Assembly: GCF_016758255.1 (NCBI RefSeq)
Contig: NZ_QYAD01000001.1
Span: 992,001-1,056,000, forward strand
Origin: Leucobacter chromiireducens subsp. chromiireducens
GTDB lineage: Bacteria; Actinomycetota; Actinomycetes; Actinomycetales; Microbacteriaceae
DNA length: 64,000 nt
Reading direction: 5' to 3'
Both the position numbers and the translations under genes were made by a program. Under the pieces are notes generated by a model, which saw only the letters and a program-made list of their open reading frames with translations, searched no databases and was not told the DNA's origin. Of this stretch, positions 61,741-64,000 are shown piece after piece. Positions within the stretch are counted from its first letter, which is position 1. Each line of letters begins with the position of its first letter.

Positions 61741-62865
61741 ATGTCTGACACGGAAATCAAGAAGGGGCTCGCAGGAGTCGTCGTTGATGAAACTGCGATT
61801 TCAAAGGTCAACCCCGAGACCAACAGCCTGCTTTACCGGGGGTACCCGGTGCAGGAACTCGCCGCCACCCAGCCGTTTGAAGCGGTCGCCTACCTCCTCT
61901 GGCACGGAGAGCTCCCGAGCGCGGGGCAGCTTGCTGAGTTTGAACAGCGTGAGCGGTCACTTCGCTCGCTCGATCCGCGCACGTTGCAACTCTTGGACGC
62001 AATGCCCGCGGACGCGCACCCGATGGATCTCGTTCGTACGGCAGTGAGTCAGCTCGGCGCATTCGATGGGACGCTGCACGAGGCGAACGGCTGGACGGAC
62101 CGCACGCTCGATCTCGGTCGTGCGGAGTACCTGTTCGCACAACTGCCCACCATCGTCGCGGCCGTGCAGCGTCGCCGACGCGGACTCCCACTGATCGCCC
62201 CACGGGATGATCTCGATTACTCGCGGAACTTTCTCTGGATGACCTTTGGTGAGTTGCCGTCGGATGCGGCGGTCGACGTGTTCCGGGTGTCACTCGTGCT
62301 GTACGCCGAGCATTCGTTCAACGCATCAACATTCACTGCACGTGTGATTGCCTCAACGACCTCGGATATGTATTCCGCGGTGGTCGGTGCGGTCGGCGCG
62401 CTAAAGGGGCCCCTCCACGGTGGCGCCAACGAAGCAGTGATGCACGTGCTGGAGGAAATCGGTCGCGCTGAGAACGTCGTGCCGTGGTTGGACGCCGCGA
62501 TCGCAGAGAAGCGCAAGATCATGGGCTTCGGCCACCGAGTCTACAAACACGGAGACTCTCGGGTACCCACCATGCACGCCGCACTGCAGGTGCTGCTCGA
62601 GGAGAGCGGTCGAAGAGACTTGGCGGACTTGTATGCAGTACTCGAGGCCGAGTTCGTCGCACGCAAGGGGATCTACCCGAACCTGGACTACCCATCCGGT
62701 CCGGCGTACCATCTGCTGGGTTTCGACACCGAGATCTTCACCCCGATCTTTGTGGCCGCGCGCGTGACCGGATGGACCGCGCACATCATGGAGCAGTCAG
62801 CCTCGAACGCGCTGATCCGCCCACTCTCCGCATACAACGGCGCGGAGGAGCGTCATGTTCCGTGA
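61741..62865 (+). CDS. prpC: 2-methylcitrate synthase / citrate synthase
   Basis: Condenses propionyl-CoA with oxaloacetate. The 374-residue type II citrate synthase-fold protein has the catalytic triad candidates His226 (GPLHGGANEAV), His265 (FGHRVYKHGDSRV) and Asp316 (PNLDYPSG), and His191 in AEHSFNASTFT. Length matches the short PrpC/GltA2-type enzymes. AAAGGAG precedes the ATG at 61741. The palindrome CCGCCGCGCGGCGG (62894-62907) lies 28 bp downstream. Confidence 0.94.
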   Translation: MSDTEIKKGLAGVVVDETAISKVNPETNSLLYRGYPVQELAATQPFEAVAYLLWHGELPSAGQLAEFEQRERSLRSLDPRTLQLLDAMPADAHPMDLVRTAVSQLGAFDGTLHEANGWTDRTLDLGRAEYLFAQLPTIVAAVQRRRRGLPLIAPRDDLDYSRNFLWMTFGELPSDAAVDVFRVSLVLYAEHSFNASTFTARVIASTTSDMYSAVVGAVGALKGPLHGGANEAVMHVLEEIGRAENVVPWLDAAIAEKRKIMGFGHRVYKHGDSRVPTMHAALQVLLEESGRRDLADLYAVLEAEFVARKGIYPNLDYPSGPAYHLLGFDTEIFTPIFVAARVTGWTAHIMEQSASNALIRPLSAYNGAEERHVP

Positions 62866-62893
62866 GACGCTTCACCGCAGCCACGTCGCACTG

Positions 62894-62907
62894 CCGCCGC
62901 GCGGCGG
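62894..62907 (+). terminator. palindrome after prpC
   Basis: A perfect 14-bp GC palindrome without a loop or T-tract, in the 147-bp gap before the enoyl-CoA hydratase gene. A candidate -10 TAGCGT for that gene lies at 62947-62952. Confidence 0.35.
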
Positions 62908-63012
62908 AGTGTGCGCGGTTGCGCTGCGGGCGCGGGCGTGAACTTGTAGCGTGGAGGCACACCCAGCGCGGGGTACCACTGTGGCCCCTGGTCCCGAGAG
63001 AAGGCGAATTCC

Positions 63013-63813
63013 ATGACTCAGACTTCGATCCCCGAGAACTCCGACGACCGCGTAATCCTCACCGAGGTGCGCGGACGCGTCGGCTGGATCACACTGAACC
63101 GGCCCGCTGCGTTGAACGCGTTGAACGGTCAGCTGGTTGGCGAGCTCATCGACGCCGCGCTCGCGTTTGACGCTTCACCTGAGATTGGTTGCATCGTGAT
63201 CACCGGTTCCGAGCGTGCGTTCGCCGCTGGGGCCGACATCAAGGAGATGGCGGAGCACGGGTTCTCAGACATGTTCTTGAACAGCGCGTTCCCCAGCTGG
63301 GAGGGTTTCGAGCGGATGCGCACGCCGGTCGTGGCCGCGGTCTCCGGCTTTGCGCTGGGTGGCGGGTGCGAGCTTGCCATGATGTGCGACATCATTCTTG
63401 CCGCTGATTCAGCGAAGTTCGGTCAGCCGGAGATCAACCTCGGTGTCCTTCCCGGTTTCGGTGGCTCGCAGCGACTGCCGAGAGCGATCGGCAAGTACAA
63501 GGCTGCCGAGATGGTCTTGACGGGACGGATGATGGGAGCTGAGGAGGCTGAGCGCTCGGGCCTCGTGTCACGCGTGGTGCCGGCTGCGGAGCTGTTGGAT
63601 GAGGCAACCTCGCTCTCGGAGACCATCGCTTCGAAGTCGCTGCCAGCGCTCTACGCCGCAAAGAACGCGCTGCAGGCAGCGCAAGAAGTTCCGCTCTCTG
63701 AAGGTCTCCGTCTTGAGCGGCTCGCGTTCGCTGCGGCGTTCGCAACGGACGATCAGAAGGAGGGCATGCGCGCCTTCGCAGAGAAGCGCGAGGCGAATTT
63801 CACGCATCGGTAG
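63013..63813 (+). CDS. enoyl-CoA hydratase/isomerase-family protein
   Basis: Crotonase-fold protein of 266 residues. It has the oxyanion-hole segment [14 protein letters not shown] and both catalytic glutamates, Glu120 in [13 protein letters not shown] and Glu140 in [16 protein letters not shown], so it should hydrate trans-2-enoyl-CoA. The exact chain length is not readable. Neighbouring prp genes suggest a role in feeding odd-chain or branched acyl-CoA breakdown to propionyl-CoA. AGAAGG precedes the ATG. Its 3' end overlaps the convergent endonuclease gene by 14 bp. Confidence 0.93.
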   Translation: MTQTSIPENSDDRVILTEVRGRVGWITLNRPAALNALNGQLVGELIDAALAFDASPEIGCIVITGSERAFAAGADIKEMAEHGFSDMFLNSAFPSWEGFERMRTPVVAAVSGFALGGGCELAMMCDIILAADSAKFGQPEINLGVLPGFGGSQRLPRAIGKYKAAEMVLTGRMMGAEEAERSGLVSRVVPAAELLDEATSLSETIASKSLPALYAAKNALQAAQEVPLSEGLRLERLAFAAAFATDDQKEGMRAFAEKREANFTHR

Positions 63814-64000
63814 GCGCGACGGGTGGCTCCCTCTTGGGCTCGGGAATCGCCTGGCCTCGCGGGAGCCGAGCAAAGCGAACACGGCTTGGTGGCGGCTCAG
63901 AATACTCGCGTCGAGTCGGGGTCACCCAAGTAAGCGTGCCGTTGCTCTGCTGAGTACTGTGCCAGTCGCCATGATGCTTCACAGAATGGTGACCACGGCA
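63800..64000 (-). CDS. C-terminal fragment of a DUF222/HNH endonuclease-like protein (partial)
   Basis: An open frame of about 66 codons enters from the right edge on the minus strand and ends at 63800. It carries an HNH-like end: C, then [12 protein letters not shown], and a segment [19 protein letters not shown]. The His-rich core and the TLTW-TPT-REY tail are typical of the C-termini of DUF222-HNH proteins in Microbacteriaceae, which often occur in several copies per genome. The start lies outside the window. Confidence 0.7.
   Translation of the reverse strand, partial: CRGHHSVKHHGDWHSTQQSNGTLTWVTPTRREYSEPPPSRVRFARLPRGQAIPEPKREPPVAPTDA

Overview
The window is ordinary high-GC actinobacterial core chromosome. 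Gene content and order suggest Microbacteriaceae, most likely Leucobacter or a close relative: pgsA-cinA-clgR-DUF3046-recA-recX-miaB-miaA-dapF-hflX, lexA facing a LysM gene, infC-rpmI-rplT-rRNA methylase-pheST, FtsK, RNase J, PriA in the his genes, DUF1844 and DUF222/HNH. The genus is an inference. I see no rRNA, tRNA, CRISPR array, insertion sequence, prophage or integrase. Genes are tightly packed, with many ATGA or GTGA stop/start overlaps.

Layout. 0.1-12 kb: dapB, a small membrane protein, an APC permease, a GGDEF protein, thyA-dfrA, dapA-rnj, and a cell-wall block in which two FemABX-like genes flank murJ. 12-26.5 kb: ftsK, pgsA, cinA, clgR, DUF3046, recA (perfect SOS box), recX, miaB-miaA, a nucleoside deaminase, a GNAT, dapF, an RsmC-like methylase and hflX. 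26.6-33 kb: metE, a short MetE paralogue and metF in one operon, then lipB-lipA. 33-35 kb: lexA divergent from a LysM protein with SOS-type boxes between them. 34.4-40.3 kb: hisC, a DsbA-like/CcdA pair, hisB-hisH-priA and an SseB-like gene. 40.4-44.3 kb: methionine/alanine importer MetPS, exporter AzlCD (BrnFE type) with divergent lrp, and DUF1844. 44.5-46.8 kb: infC-rpmI-rplT and a SpoU methylase. 47-50.5 kb: a copper/iron surface cluster (Dyp peroxidase, PCuAC, CopC, a membrane protein). 50.6-58.4 kb: pheST, a DUF6891-type protein, a double VOC protein, and a degenerate ABC-ATPase-like gene coupled to a YhgE/Pip protein. 58.5-64 kb: a GntR regulator with prpD-prpB-prpC, an enoyl-CoA hydratase, and the tail of an HNH endonuclease.

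Two themes link the genes. Several one-carbon/methionine functions lie in one third of the window (metE, its paralogue, metF, MetPS, AzlCD/Lrp). Regulation is unusually readable: about 17 genes carry a TANNNT hexamer, mostly TAGACT-like, whose last base lies 6-9 nt before the start codon, usually exactly 6. That geometry implies leaderless or nearly leaderless mRNAs, and it decided many starts here. Genes inside operons, or with real 5' leaders, carry Shine-Dalgarno sequences instead.

No dramatic new system is evident. The points most worth a second look are the ABC-like protein without a Walker A motif beside YhgE/Pip, the leaderless promoter pattern, a leaderless 5-codon ORF with a hairpin ahead of MetP, the infC leader whose last hairpin holds the Shine-Dalgarno, the FemABX-MurJ-FemABX block, and a 24-bp perfect inverted repeat at 46.8 kb.
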